Shown here piece by piece: positions 5,563 through 12,787 of a stretch of DNA of 21,596 nt. Position numbers and translations under genes: made by a program. The DNA comes from Halovivax sp. GTDB taxonomy: Archaea; Halobacteriota; Halobacteria; Halobacteriales; Natrialbaceae. The stretch is taken from positions 1 to 21,596 of the forward strand of contig SKPV01000221.1 of the NCBI GenBank assembly GCA_007119345.1. The letters are read 5' to 3'. Below the pieces are notes generated by a model. It saw nothing but the letters and a program-made list of their open reading frames with translations, was not told where the DNA came from and made no database searches. Within the stretch, counting starts at the first letter, position 1. The number at the start of each line of letters is the position of its first letter.

Positions 5563-6816
5563 ATGAGTGACCGGCATCGATCCGTCGGGTCGAGCGCCGC
5601 CGCGTCCGGGACGGGGAGCGACGCTTCGGAGGCGATCGACCGGCTGGCGTCGGCGATCGAGGGCTACGAGACCGTCGCCGACCGGATCGAGCGCGAGGGC
5701 GAGGACGCCGTCGAGCGCGGCGCCGAGGCCTACCGGAACGCGCGCCAGCTGCTCGACCACTACGAGGACCGCGCGACGGGGACCGGCCGCGAGAATTTCA
5801 AGGCGTACGTCCAGCTCGAGGGGCAGTTCGCGACGCTGGTCGGAAACCTGCCGGACGAGCTGGCCGACTCCGGACCGTTCGAGTCCGCCCGGGACGCGAT
5901 CGACAAGCGCCGCCTCTCCGAGCGCGACTTCGAGCGCGCCCGCGACGCGCTCGCGCCCGCCGAGGAGTACGCCGACCTCGTCGAAGAGCGCGAGGCCGCC
6001 CGCGAGGCGCTCGCGGACGCCCGAAAGGCCGCCAATCGTCACTGTTCGGACCTCGAAGAGGAGATCGAGCGCCGCGAGCGACTGCTGGAACTCGCCGACG
6101 TCGACCTCGACGCGCCGGTCGAGCGCCTCCGGGAGCCGATCGCGACCTACGACGAGGCCGTCCGCGAGGCGTTCGCCGAGTATCGATCGTCCGCGCCGGC
6201 GAGGGAACTCTTTGCCTTCCTCGAGCGGACCCGGTGGTTCCCGCTGGTGCCGTTCGACCGCCCGCCCGAGGACGTTCGGGAGTACGTCGAGTCGAACGAC
6301 GCCGGCGAGCTGACGGTCCCCGAACTGCTCGAGTACGCCGAGTACTCGCGCTCGAAGCTGTCCCACCACGTCGACGACGCCGACGCGCTCAAGCGCCAGG
6401 TCGCCACCCGACGAACCTACCTCCAGCGGATCGACGCCGAACCCCTGACGATCGACTGGCCCCCCGCGCCCGCGGCCGAGCTGCGCTACCGGATCCGGGA
6501 GCTGCGGCCGCTGGTCGCCCGGATCGCGCGCGAGGTGGTGAGCGACAGCGAACCACCTCGGAACGGCGAACGGCGACCGGGGGGAGCCGTGAGCGGCGAC
6601 GAGGTCGTCGGGTTGCTCCGCGAGATCCGCGACCTGACCCGCGATCCCGACTACGATCGGCTGCAGACCGCCGCGACCGCGCGCGAGGGGCTGTCCGACG
6701 AGGAGCGCGATCGCCTCGCCGAAGGCGGCGTCGAGGAGGAGCTGACGAGCCTGCGTCGCGAGCGCGAGCGCATCGACGCGGCGCTGGAGCGTGCGGCGAG
6801 CGCGCTCGACCGCTAA
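5563..6816 (+). CDS. Conserved haloarchaeal coiled-coil protein of unknown function
   Basis: The 417-residue protein is very acidic and almost entirely helical. Heptad-rich stretches at about 22-70, 108-200 (an especially long Glu/Arg/Ala helix) and 385-417 suggest coiled coils. The middle (210-300) is more globular and includes a conserved-looking aromatic/proline patch, ERTRWFPLVPFDRPPEDV (221-238). A disordered linker around 327-345 separates the last helical part. There is no signal peptide, membrane segment or catalytic motif. I do not recognise the family with certainty; it looks like one of the halophile-specific DUF families. The ATG lies 2 nt after the hisI stop, so it is probably translated from the hisI transcript. 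A role in histidine synthesis cannot be inferred from that alone. Confidence 0.75.
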   Translation: MSDRHRSVGSSAAASGTGSDASEAIDRLASAIEGYETVADRIEREGEDAVERGAEAYRNARQLLDHYEDRATGTGRENFKAYVQLEGQFATLVGNLPDELADSGPFESARDAIDKRRLSERDFERARDALAPAEEYADLVEEREAAREALADARKAANRHCSDLEEEIERRERLLELADVDLDAPVERLREPIATYDEAVREAFAEYRSSAPARELFAFLERTRWFPLVPFDRPPEDVREYVESNDAGELTVPELLEYAEYSRSKLSHHVDDADALKRQVATRRTYLQRIDAEPLTIDWPPAPAAELRYRIRELRPLVARIAREVVSDSEPPRNGERRPGGAVSGDEVVGLLREIRDLTRDPDYDRLQTAATAREGLSDEERDRLAEGGVEEELTSLRRERERIDAALERAASALDR

Positions 6817-6830
6817 CCGGTCGGCCCAGC

Positions 6831-6837
6831 CTATACC
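6831..6837 (+). promoter_or_regulatory. TATA-like box for the first usp gene
   Basis: The heptamer ctatacc is centred about 27 nt upstream of the ATG at 6861, just after the stop of the coiled-coil gene. It suggests that the stress-protein gene has its own leaderless promoter. Confidence 0.6.
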
Positions 6838-6860
6838 CGTCGGCGGACCGTACGTCCCCC

Positions 6861-7301
6861 ATGAGCGGACGCGTCCTCGTTCCGATCGACGATTCCGAAC
6901 CGGCCCGCGCCGCCCTTCGGGAGGTGATCGAGACGTTCGACGCCGCCGAGGTGGTGGCGCTGCACGTGGTGGAACCGACCGCTTCGAGCTACGGGATGGA
7001 AGGGGCCGCCGCGGGGAGCGTCGTCGAGAGCGAGAAGGAGGCGGGACGCGAGCTGCTCGCGGAGGCGGAAGAGACCGCCGCCGAGCGCGGCGCCGAGATC
7101 GAAACCGCGATCGAGGTCGGCCGCCCGGTGCCGACGATCGTCGACTACGCCGCCGAACGCGACGTCGATCACGTCGTGATGGGCAGCCACGGGCGCTCGG
7201 GGCTGTCGCGGATCCTCGTCGGAAGCGTCGCGGAAGGGGTGATCCGGGAGGCGCCGGTCACCGTCACGGTCGCGAGGGAGGCCGGGACCGATCTCGAGTG
7301 A
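6861..7301 (+). CDS. Universal stress protein (UspA family), ATP-binding type
   Basis: This single-domain Usp has 146 residues. It begins with strand RVLVPIDDSEPA (4-15), in which Asp10 is the usual adenine-side acidic residue. It ends with the ATP-binding signature Gly108-x2-Gly111-x9-Gly121-Ser122 (within MGSHGRSGLSRILVGS), followed by the terminal strand PVTVTVAR. Such cytosolic proteins bind ATP, usually dimerise and are linked to stress survival; the precise role is unknown. It has its own TATA-like box. A close paralogue follows 59 bp downstream, and the segment around the ATP motif is nearly identical in both, which indicates tandem duplication. Confidence 0.92.
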   Translation: MSGRVLVPIDDSEPARAALREVIETFDAAEVVALHVVEPTASSYGMEGAAAGSVVESEKEAGRELLAEAEETAAERGAEIETAIEVGRPVPTIVDYAAERDVDHVVMGSHGRSGLSRILVGSVAEGVIREAPVTVTVAREAGTDLE

Positions 7302-7330
7302 GGCGATAATCGCACCCTTCCGCTCGCAAG

Positions 7331-7338
7331 GTTTTACC
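7331..7338 (+). promoter_or_regulatory. TATA-like box for the second usp gene
   Basis: The octamer gttttacc is centred about 26 nt upstream of the ATG at 7361. It supports ATG 7361 over the in-frame GTG at 7346 and implies a separate leaderless transcript. Confidence 0.65.
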
Positions 7339-7360
7339 GCTGGGCGTGGTGGAAGGCCGC

Positions 7361-7789
7361 ATGACCGACCGGGTACTCGTCCCGTTCGACGACTCCGAAC
7401 CCGCAAGGACCGCGCTCGAGGAGGCCTGTTCGCTGTTTTCCGACGCCGAACTCGTCGTCCTGCACGTCCTCGACGCGAGCGACGCCGGAAGCGCGATCGA
7501 CGGCGCCGGCACGGAGGACCTCCAGGTGGCCGAAGACGAACTCGCCGAGGGGCTCTTCGCCGACGCCCACGAGATCGCGGCCGAGTGCGGGCGGACGATC
7601 GAGACCCGGGTCGTCCGCGGCCAGCCGGCCCGCGAGATCCGCCGGTTCGCGGTCGACCGGGACGTCGATCACGTCGTCATGGGTAGCCACGGTCGGTCGG
7701 GCCTGTCGCGGATCCTGGTCGGGAGCGTGGCGGAGGAGGTGATCCGGAACTCGCCGGTGTCGGTGACGATCGCCCGCGGGACGACGTAA
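7361..7789 (+). CDS. Universal stress protein (UspA family), tandem paralogue
   Basis: The 142-residue product has the same layout as the upstream Usp: RVLVPFDDSEPA (4-15), a variable middle with an acidic helix, and the ATP motif MGSHGRSGLSRILVGS at 107-122, whose residues are identical to its neighbour's. The middle section (40-95) differs considerably, so the copies have diverged in the ligand-cap and dimer region while the nucleotide-binding end has been conserved. Its own promoter suggests independent expression. The gene converges on the siderophore synthetase gene. Confidence 0.92.
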   Translation: MTDRVLVPFDDSEPARTALEEACSLFSDAELVVLHVLDASDAGSAIDGAGTEDLQVAEDELAEGLFADAHEIAAECGRTIETRVVRGQPAREIRRFAVDRDVDHVVMGSHGRSGLSRILVGSVAEEVIRNSPVSVTIARGTT

Positions 7790-7886
7790 CCACCAGAACC
7801 GGTCGTATCGCGCGAGCGCGCTACCGCTCTCTCCTCGAAGTCCCGGGGGCTGCAGCGAACGGGGACGGCGAACGGGGTGCTGGGAA

Positions 7887-10058
7887 CTACTCGTTCCGCG
7901 ACGCCAGCGGGTTCGACACGCGACTCGTCACGTACTCGTGGCGCTTTCCCCGCAGGCGCATCGCGGTCAGCGCCTTGTGGGTCGTCTGATCCGCGAACAG
8001 CGCGGCCTCGTCGCGATCGACGCGCCCGCCGGGGACGTTCGGGTTCGCTCTCAGCGTCTCGAAGGTTTCCGCGCAGCGGTCCCGGAGGTGCGCCCAGCAG
8101 TCCCCCTCCGAGAGCGCCGCGTGCTCGGCGAGCGTCGCGATCAGCTCGCCGAAGTGGTTCTGGAAGAGCGCGTAGTAGAGCTTGTCGTAGAGGTCCCGTT
8201 CCTCGTCCGCGTCGAGGTCGGAGTCGGGATAGGCGTCGAACGCGAGCTCGCGAGAGGCGAGACGCTCGTCGAGCACGCGGATCCCGCCGAGATCGCGGAC
8301 CAGCGCGGCGACCGGCCGCCCGCCGTCCAGGACGACGACGGAGTTCTGCGGGTGCGACTCCAGCGCGACGCCGTACGCGCTCAGGAGCTCCAGCTGTTCG
8401 GGGACGACCGCGTCGACGTAGGTTTCGAAGAAGGCACGCGCGACGGTCGGGTCGTCGGCCGCCGACGGTTCGCCCGGTTCGCCGGCGACGCCGACGTCTC
8501 GCGGGCCGACCCCGTCACGTCCGACCGCGAACCGATCGATCGCGTCGCGGACGATCGGGCGGCCCGTGACGGGCGAGGTGGCGAGCAGGCTCCCCACGGA
8601 GACCGGGATCGCCCCGTCCGGGACCAGCGGGTGCGCGTACGGGTTCTGGCGGGCCAGTCCCGAGAGGTGTCGCGCGTCGTCGAAGTGCTCGCCGTCGGGA
8701 TGCGGGCCGCCCGGGGCGTGGTAACACGCCGCAGCGAGCTCCCGGCACACGCCGAGGCGTTCGAACGACTCGCGCTCCCAGATGTCCTCCAGCAGTTCGG
8801 TCACCCGGGGCCCGTTCGAGACCGCCTGCGGGGAGACCGTCCGGACGACGTTCGTCAGCTGTACGTCGACCGCCAGCTTGAGGTGCGGCGACGGTCGGGC
8901 TCCCGGATCGTGCGGCGGGTGCCCCGCGTCGGACCCGTCCGGCGCGCGCGGCACCACCGTTCGGAGGTTGCTCAGCGGCGTCGCCGGCCACGAGAAGTCG
9001 GCGATCGGCACCACTCGCCCCGCCTCGATCCGGTCGGCGTACCGATCGGGAATCACGCGGTAGAACTGCCAGGGGTGGATCGGGATCGCCGAGAACTCGT
9101 CCGGCGAGCGACCCGACGGGATCGCCCGCTCCAGGGCGGCTTCGAGGCCGGGGAAGCTGTCGACGAGGATGTCGGTCAACGTGCGGTCGGTCCCCTCCCG
9201 AAGGGTCCACGACCGCTCGACGGCGACGAACCGCACGTCGATCTCGGCGGCGAACTCCGGCGCGTACAGCAGCGACTCGGCCGGCGTCATCCCGCGCCTG
9301 ATCTTCGCGCCCGGGTGGAACGGGTGGCCCTCGGTCGCGAGCCGCTCCAGCGAACTCGTCGGATCGGCGCCCGGAAGCGAGTCGGCGACGTCGAGGACGG
9401 TCTCCGCCTCGGCCGGACCGTCCGACTCCGCGTCGATCTCCGACGATCCGGCGGCCCGGGCGAACGCGAGGTTCGCGGCGCTCTCGGCCACCTCCGCGGC
9501 GATCCTGTCGGCTTGCTCGGCCGAGGAGACCGCGCCCTCCCGCGCGACCAGCGAGACCACCTCGACCGGGTGGGGTTCCCGGATCGCGTTCGCTCCTCGA
9601 AGGAGCCGGATCGGGCCCGCGAACCGGTACCGATCGTAGCCGCCCGCGGCCGCTATCGGCGCGGCGAGGATCGACTCGGACGCGGGCAGCGGCTGGAACG
9701 CGACGAATCGGCAGTCGGCGGGCAGCGGACGGAGTCGCCGGGAGAGCTCCGCGGCGCCCGCGGATCGCAACAGGTCGTGGGCCTCCGGGGGCAGGGACGG
9801 GTCCTCGCGGTCGACGACGGCGAACGGCGCCAGTCCCTCGGGCCGACCCCTGAGCAGTCCCCGGATCAGCCGGCGACAGATCTCCCGACGGGCGTCCGGA
9901 AGCTCCTCGATGAACCGCTCTTCGGGGGTTTCGAACCGCGCTCCGGTCCGCGAGCGCGCCGGCGCGAGGAGCGCGGCGGCGCCGAACGTCTCCCGCTCGG
10001 CGTCCGTCCGCAGCCTCCGAGTCCCGACGTCGGTTCCGAACCGGGCGTCTCTACCCAT
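7887..10058 (-). CDS. IucA/IucC-family NRPS-independent siderophore synthetase
   Basis: NIS synthetases activate a carboxylate (usually citrate or a derivative) with ATP and join it to an amine or hydroxylamine to build siderophores. The 723-residue protein carries the family landmarks in order: EGHPFHPGAKIRRGM (243-257), the adenylate-binding entry; HPWQF (328-332); LKLAVDVQLTNVVRT (393-407); ESHPQNSVVV (567-576); RDLGGIRVL (588-596); and a C-terminal KALTAMRL (695-702) in the FhuF-like thumb region. It is longer than the usual 580-630 residues, with acidic insertions near 203-235 and 510-537 that look like halophilic loops. It is cytosolic. No decarboxylase, aminotransferase, hydroxylase or second IucA/IucC gene is adjacent, so this is a stand-alone synthetase. 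Upstream on the same strand are a FAD protein and a FetAB-like iron exporter pair. Confidence 0.93.
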   Translation of the reverse strand: MGRDARFGTDVGTRRLRTDAERETFGAAALLAPARSRTGARFETPEERFIEELPDARREICRRLIRGLLRGRPEGLAPFAVVDREDPSLPPEAHDLLRSAGAAELSRRLRPLPADCRFVAFQPLPASESILAAPIAAAGGYDRYRFAGPIRLLRGANAIREPHPVEVVSLVAREGAVSSAEQADRIAAEVAESAANLAFARAAGSSEIDAESDGPAEAETVLDVADSLPGADPTSSLERLATEGHPFHPGAKIRRGMTPAESLLYAPEFAAEIDVRFVAVERSWTLREGTDRTLTDILVDSFPGLEAALERAIPSGRSPDEFSAIPIHPWQFYRVIPDRYADRIEAGRVVPIADFSWPATPLSNLRTVVPRAPDGSDAGHPPHDPGARPSPHLKLAVDVQLTNVVRTVSPQAVSNGPRVTELLEDIWERESFERLGVCRELAAACYHAPGGPHPDGEHFDDARHLSGLARQNPYAHPLVPDGAIPVSVGSLLATSPVTGRPIVRDAIDRFAVGRDGVGPRDVGVAGEPGEPSAADDPTVARAFFETYVDAVVPEQLELLSAYGVALESHPQNSVVVLDGGRPVAALVRDLGGIRVLDERLASRELAFDAYPDSDLDADEERDLYDKLYYALFQNHFGELIATLAEHAALSEGDCWAHLRDRCAETFETLRANPNVPGGRVDRDEAALFADQTTHKALTAMRLRGKRHEYVTSRVSNPLASRNE

Positions 10059-10083
10059 TTTCGGAGTGTTGGCGCCCCAGCGA

Positions 10084-10091
10084 GTTATATC
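10084..10091 (-). promoter_or_regulatory. TATA-like box for the siderophore synthetase
   Basis: On the minus strand the octamer reads gatataac, the best TATA match in the window, centred about 30 nt from the ATG at 10058. It implies a leader of only about 3-4 nt. It also implies that the gene can be transcribed separately from the FAD gene upstream. Confidence 0.65.
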
Positions 10092-10095
10092 GGGC

Positions 10096-10158
10096 GTCTA
10101 CAGGTTCCGGGGGCCGGTCTACGGGTGCCGGGGGTCGGTCTACGGGTGCCGGGAGTCG
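10096..10158. repeat. 21-bp tandem repeat, three copies
   Basis: Units start at 10096, 10117 and 10138 (consensus gtctacgggtgccgggggtcg). The second and third differ at one base and the first is more diverged. The array fills most of the gap between the FAD protein gene and the siderophore synthetase promoter, beginning only 5 nt upstream of the proposed TATA box on the minus strand. It could hold repeated regulator-binding sites on one DNA face (21 bp is two helical turns), or be neutral slippage. Confidence 0.9.
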
Positions 10159-10181
10159 CCGCGATCGCCGCACAGTCGGGA

Positions 10182-10913
10182 TCACTCCGCGTTCGGATGC
10201 TGCTCCGGCTCCTCGGGATGACGCTCCGCGAAGTACTCCCGCATCACCGCCAGCGACTTCGCCTCCCGCTCCCGGCGCTCGTCCTCGTCGATCTCCTCGA
10301 CGCCGGGCGGGACGTCGATCCCGCGTCCGGTGAAGTAGCCCTCGGGGGCGACCCAGTCGTGGTAGAAACCCTCGCCGTGGGCTTCGAGGACCGTCACGGC
10401 GACCTCGGCGCCGTGGCCGGCGGCGATCACCGTCTGGTGGGGCTTGCCCGCCAGCCGCCCCGCCGCGTAGAGCCCCTCGACGCCGGTACGGCCCCGATCG
10501 TCGGTCTCGACGAACGTCTTGCCCCGCTCGACGAGTTCGATCCCGTCGACACCGTCGAGGTAGCCCGTCTCGTTCTTCGTCGCCGCGATCACGACGGCCG
10601 ACGCCCACGCGTCGTCGTCGGCCGTCTCGACCGCCAGGCCGCCGGCGGCCCGCTCGACGCGCGTCACCGTCGCCTCGCGGAACTCGCAGCCGGCTCGCTC
10701 GGCCTGCTCGGCCATCAGCTCGAGGAGCAGCCGCGAGTTCACGCCCGCGGGGAATCCCGGGTAGTTCTCCAGGTGCGCGTTGCGCCTGAGGAGCGATCCG
10801 CCGGCGGAACAGACGACGGTCTCGAGGCCGTGGCGGGCGGTGAAGGTCCCCGCCGAGAGGCCGGCGACTCCGCCGCCGACGACGGTCACGTCGACGGTAT
10901 CGGGTTCGGACAT
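10182..10913 (-). CDS. Short thioredoxin-reductase-like FAD protein lacking the NADPH/CxxC domain
   Basis: The N-terminus has the FAD Rossmann motif VVGGGVAGLSAG (11-22) and the thioredoxin-reductase-like NYPGFPAGV (50-58). The C-terminal FAD motif GVEGLYAAGRLAGKP with AAGHGAEVA is at 144-172. Normal thioredoxin reductases are about 310-330 residues, with an inserted NADPH domain carrying a redox-active CxxC. Here only about 55 residues join the two FAD segments. The two cysteines (35, 76) are far apart, and the usual Asp of the AAGD motif is Arg153. A charged C-terminal extension (175-243) has no match I can name. It is probably a cytosolic flavoprotein of unknown activity. The ATG at 10913 directly starts the Rossmann fold and has a TATA-like box 28 nt upstream. 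Confidence 0.75.
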   Translation of the reverse strand: MSEPDTVDVTVVGGGVAGLSAGTFTARHGLETVVCSAGGSLLRRNAHLENYPGFPAGVNSRLLLELMAEQAERAGCEFREATVTRVERAAGGLAVETADDDAWASAVVIAATKNETGYLDGVDGIELVERGKTFVETDDRGRTGVEGLYAAGRLAGKPHQTVIAAGHGAEVAVTVLEAHGEGFYHDWVAPEGYFTGRGIDVPPGVEEIDEDERREREAKSLAVMREYFAERHPEEPEQHPNAE

Positions 10914-10937
10914 GGACGGCGCTACCCGGGGAGACGT

Positions 10938-10944
10938 GTTAAAT
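10938..10944 (-). promoter_or_regulatory. TATA-like box for the short FAD protein
   Basis: On the minus strand the heptamer reads atttaac, centred 28 nt upstream of the ATG at 10913. It fits a leaderless transcript. Confidence 0.6.
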
Positions 10945-11116
10945 CCGGGCCTCTGCGACGGCGCGCAGGCCGATTCTCGATCGACCCACATCGCGTCGCG
11001 TCCTCGGGCCCGCCCCCGTCGACGGGGACCGCTCCGGCCGCCGGATGGCGGCGATCCGGGCGGTTCAGCGGCAGTGATCCGGTCAGTTCGAGCGGCAGCG
11101 ACCGGCCGGTTCGCGA

Positions 11117-11938
11117 TCACGCCTCGGCTGCCCGGAGGACACCCTCGTTCAGTTGGTCGGCCTCGGTGAAGGCGTAGCCGCTCACGAGGTAGGTGCTCGT
11201 CATCGTCGTCAGCGCGCCGGCGGAGAACAGCATCACCATGATGGCGAACTGGTACTGGGCGGCGTAGATCGGGTTCGCGCCCGCGATGACCATTCCCGCC
11301 ATCATGCCCGGGATCGCGACGACCCCCAGGCTCTTGGTCTTGTCGAGCACGGGGATGAGCGCACCGTAGACGCTGTCCGAGACGTGCGCTTCGACCGCCC
11401 GGTCGGGCGGCGCGCCGAGGCTCAGGACGGCCTCGATCTCCTCGCGGTTCGAGCGCAGCTCGCTGGTGAACCGCTCCTGGGCCAGCGAGTTCGTCTGCAT
11501 CGCCATCGCGATGATCATGCTGCCGACGACGATCAGGTCCCGCATCGTCGTCTCGATCGCGCCGGCGACCGCCATCGCGACGATGACGGTCCCCGATCCG
11601 AGCGCGATCGCCACCACCGACGCGCGGAACGCGCCCGGAATCTCCGCCCCGCGCTTGTGGGAGATCCAGGCCGCGGCGCCCATCATGAACGCCAGAACGA
11701 GGCCCGCCCAGGCCAGGTGGGCCGTCAGCAGGATCCCGATGACGGCGCCCGCCGCGAGGATCTGGAGGAATCCCCGCCCCATCGCGACGCCGACCTCGCG
11801 GCGGAAGTCGAGCCGTCTGGCGGTCGCGACCGCGAGGACGATCGCGACCAGCGCCACGGCGACCGCGACCTGCAGGAACCCCCGGACGACGACGGGGTCG
11901 CTCGCCTGCCGGAGGAACTGCTCGACCGGCCCCGTCAC
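11117..11938 (-). CDS. fetB: UPF0014/FetB-type ABC transporter permease
   Basis: This 273-residue membrane protein has about seven hydrophobic helices (near 16-40, 56-74, 76-93, 106-127, 132-148, 203-222, 229-252). It carries the conserved UPF0014 segments: IIAMAMQTNSLAQERF (142-157), a cytoplasmic LSLGA (172-176), and GVVAIPGMMAGMVIAGANP (205-223). In E. coli the FetA-FetB pair has been linked to iron export and oxidative-stress resistance; plant relatives are linked to aluminium tolerance. The GTG start overlaps the stop of the upstream ATPase gene by 4 bases (GTGA), which means translational coupling and supports a two-component transporter. The symbol is by homology and the substrate is unproven here. 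Its position beside a siderophore synthetase makes iron plausible. Confidence 0.88.
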   Translation of the reverse strand: MTGPVEQFLRQASDPVVVRGFLQVAVAVALVAIVLAVATARRLDFRREVGVAMGRGFLQILAAGAVIGILLTAHLAWAGLVLAFMMGAAAWISHKRGAEIPGAFRASVVAIALGSGTVIVAMAVAGAIETTMRDLIVVGSMIIAMAMQTNSLAQERFTSELRSNREEIEAVLSLGAPPDRAVEAHVSDSVYGALIPVLDKTKSLGVVAIPGMMAGMVIAGANPIYAAQYQFAIMVMLFSAGALTTMTSTYLVSGYAFTEADQLNEGVLRAAEA

Positions 11939-12606
11939 AGCACCACCTCGTCGGGTCGGCCGATCCGGGCCAATTCGCCCCCCTCGAAGCGAGCGATTCG
12001 GTCGCCCAGCCGGCGAGCCTGGTCGGTGTCGTGCGTGACGAGGACGCAGGTCAGGTCGTAGTCGTCGATGAGGCCGGCGAGCAGCGTTTCGATCCGGGAT
12101 TCCGTCCCGTCGTCGAGGCTCGACGTCGGCTCGTCCAGCAAGAGCACCTCGGGCTCGTTCGCCAGCGTCCGCACGATCGAGACGCGCTGGCGTTCGCCCC
12201 CCGAGAGGCGCTCGACGTCCCGCTCGGCGTAGCCGTCGAGCTCGACCGCCGCGAGCAGGCGCTCGATCCGTTCGTCGTCGACGGGCTCGTCGCGCACCCG
12301 GAAGGCCAGGGTCGCGTTCTCGAACACGGTCCCGGGCCGCAGCGCCGGCTGCTGGGGGATCAACCCGACCCGTCGCCGGAGCGTCCCCGGATCGAGCTCG
12401 CGGTAGTTCGTTCCGTCGAGGAAGACGGTCCCCTCGGTCGGCTCGTCGAGCCGGTTCAACAGTCGGAGGAACGACGACTTGCCCGCGCCCGAGGGACCGA
12501 CGATCGTCAGTACCTCGGCCGCACGCACGGCCAGCGAGACGCGGTCGACGACGCGCTCGCCGTCGACGACCCGCGTGAGGTCTTCGGTCTCCAGTTTCGG
12601 CGCCAT
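11935..12606 (-). CDS. fetA: FetA-type ABC transporter ATP-binding subunit
   Basis: The 223-residue nucleotide-binding subunit is complete: Walker A GPSGAGKS (37-44), Q-loop Gln85, signature LSGGERQR (134-141), Walker B VLLLDEP (154-160) and switch His192 in VTHDTD. It hydrolyses ATP to power transport through the membrane partner encoded immediately downstream by the overlapping GTGA. On its own the sequence resembles phosphate and amino-acid importers; the UPF0014 partner and the absence of a solute-binding protein point to the FetAB (exporter) group. ATG 12606 is chosen because the ABC domain begins there and a TATA-like box lies 27 nt upstream. Longer in-frame sequence is non-conserved. 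Confidence 0.88.
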   Translation of the reverse strand: MAPKLETEDLTRVVDGERVVDRVSLAVRAAEVLTIVGPSGAGKSSFLRLLNRLDEPTEGTVFLDGTNYRELDPGTLRRRVGLIPQQPALRPGTVFENATLAFRVRDEPVDDERIERLLAAVELDGYAERDVERLSGGERQRVSIVRTLANEPEVLLLDEPTSSLDDGTESRIETLLAGLIDDYDLTCVLVTHDTDQARRLGDRIARFEGGELARIGRPDEVVL

Positions 12607-12628
12607 TTCCTGCGTCTTCGCGCCGCGA

Positions 12629-12637
12629 AAGGATAAG
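12629..12637 (-). promoter_or_regulatory. TATA-like box for fetA-fetB
   Basis: On the minus strand this reads cttatcctt, centred 27 nt upstream of the ATG at 12606. It probably drives the two-gene transporter unit as a leaderless mRNA. Confidence 0.6.
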
Positions 12638-12712
12638 CGGCGGCCGGTGCGGGAGTCCGGCGCCAATCGGTGCGGCGCCGCTTCGGCGTCCCGATCGTCG
12701 CTACTCTCGATC

Positions 12713-12787
12713 GCCCTGGTCGTCACTGCTCGCCGCCGCCCTGGTCGTCACTGCTCGCCGCCGCCCTGGTCGTCGCTACTCGCCGCC
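12713..12787. repeat. 25-bp tandem repeat, three copies, overlapping a gene's 3' end
   Basis: Units start at 12713, 12738 and 12763 (gccctggtcgtcactgctcgccgcc). The first two are identical and the third has two changes. The third unit contains the stop codon and last three codons of the minus-strand membrane-protein gene. The repeat therefore looks as if the gene's 3' end was copied outward twice. Confidence 0.92.

Noticed and set aside
7887..10913. A complete aerobactin-like siderophore operon
   Set aside because: Only one IucA/IucC gene is present, with no hydroxylase, acyltransferase or decarboxylase. The neighbouring FAD protein is thioredoxin-reductase-like, not an N-hydroxylase such as IucD (no NADPH motif).
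7938..11177. A 1079-codon open frame on the plus strand across the siderophore synthetase and FAD genes
   Set aside because: It is antisense to two well-supported genes. Its translation is Arg/Gly/Asp-rich without domains, as expected in GC-rich DNA where the opposite frame seldom meets stop codons.
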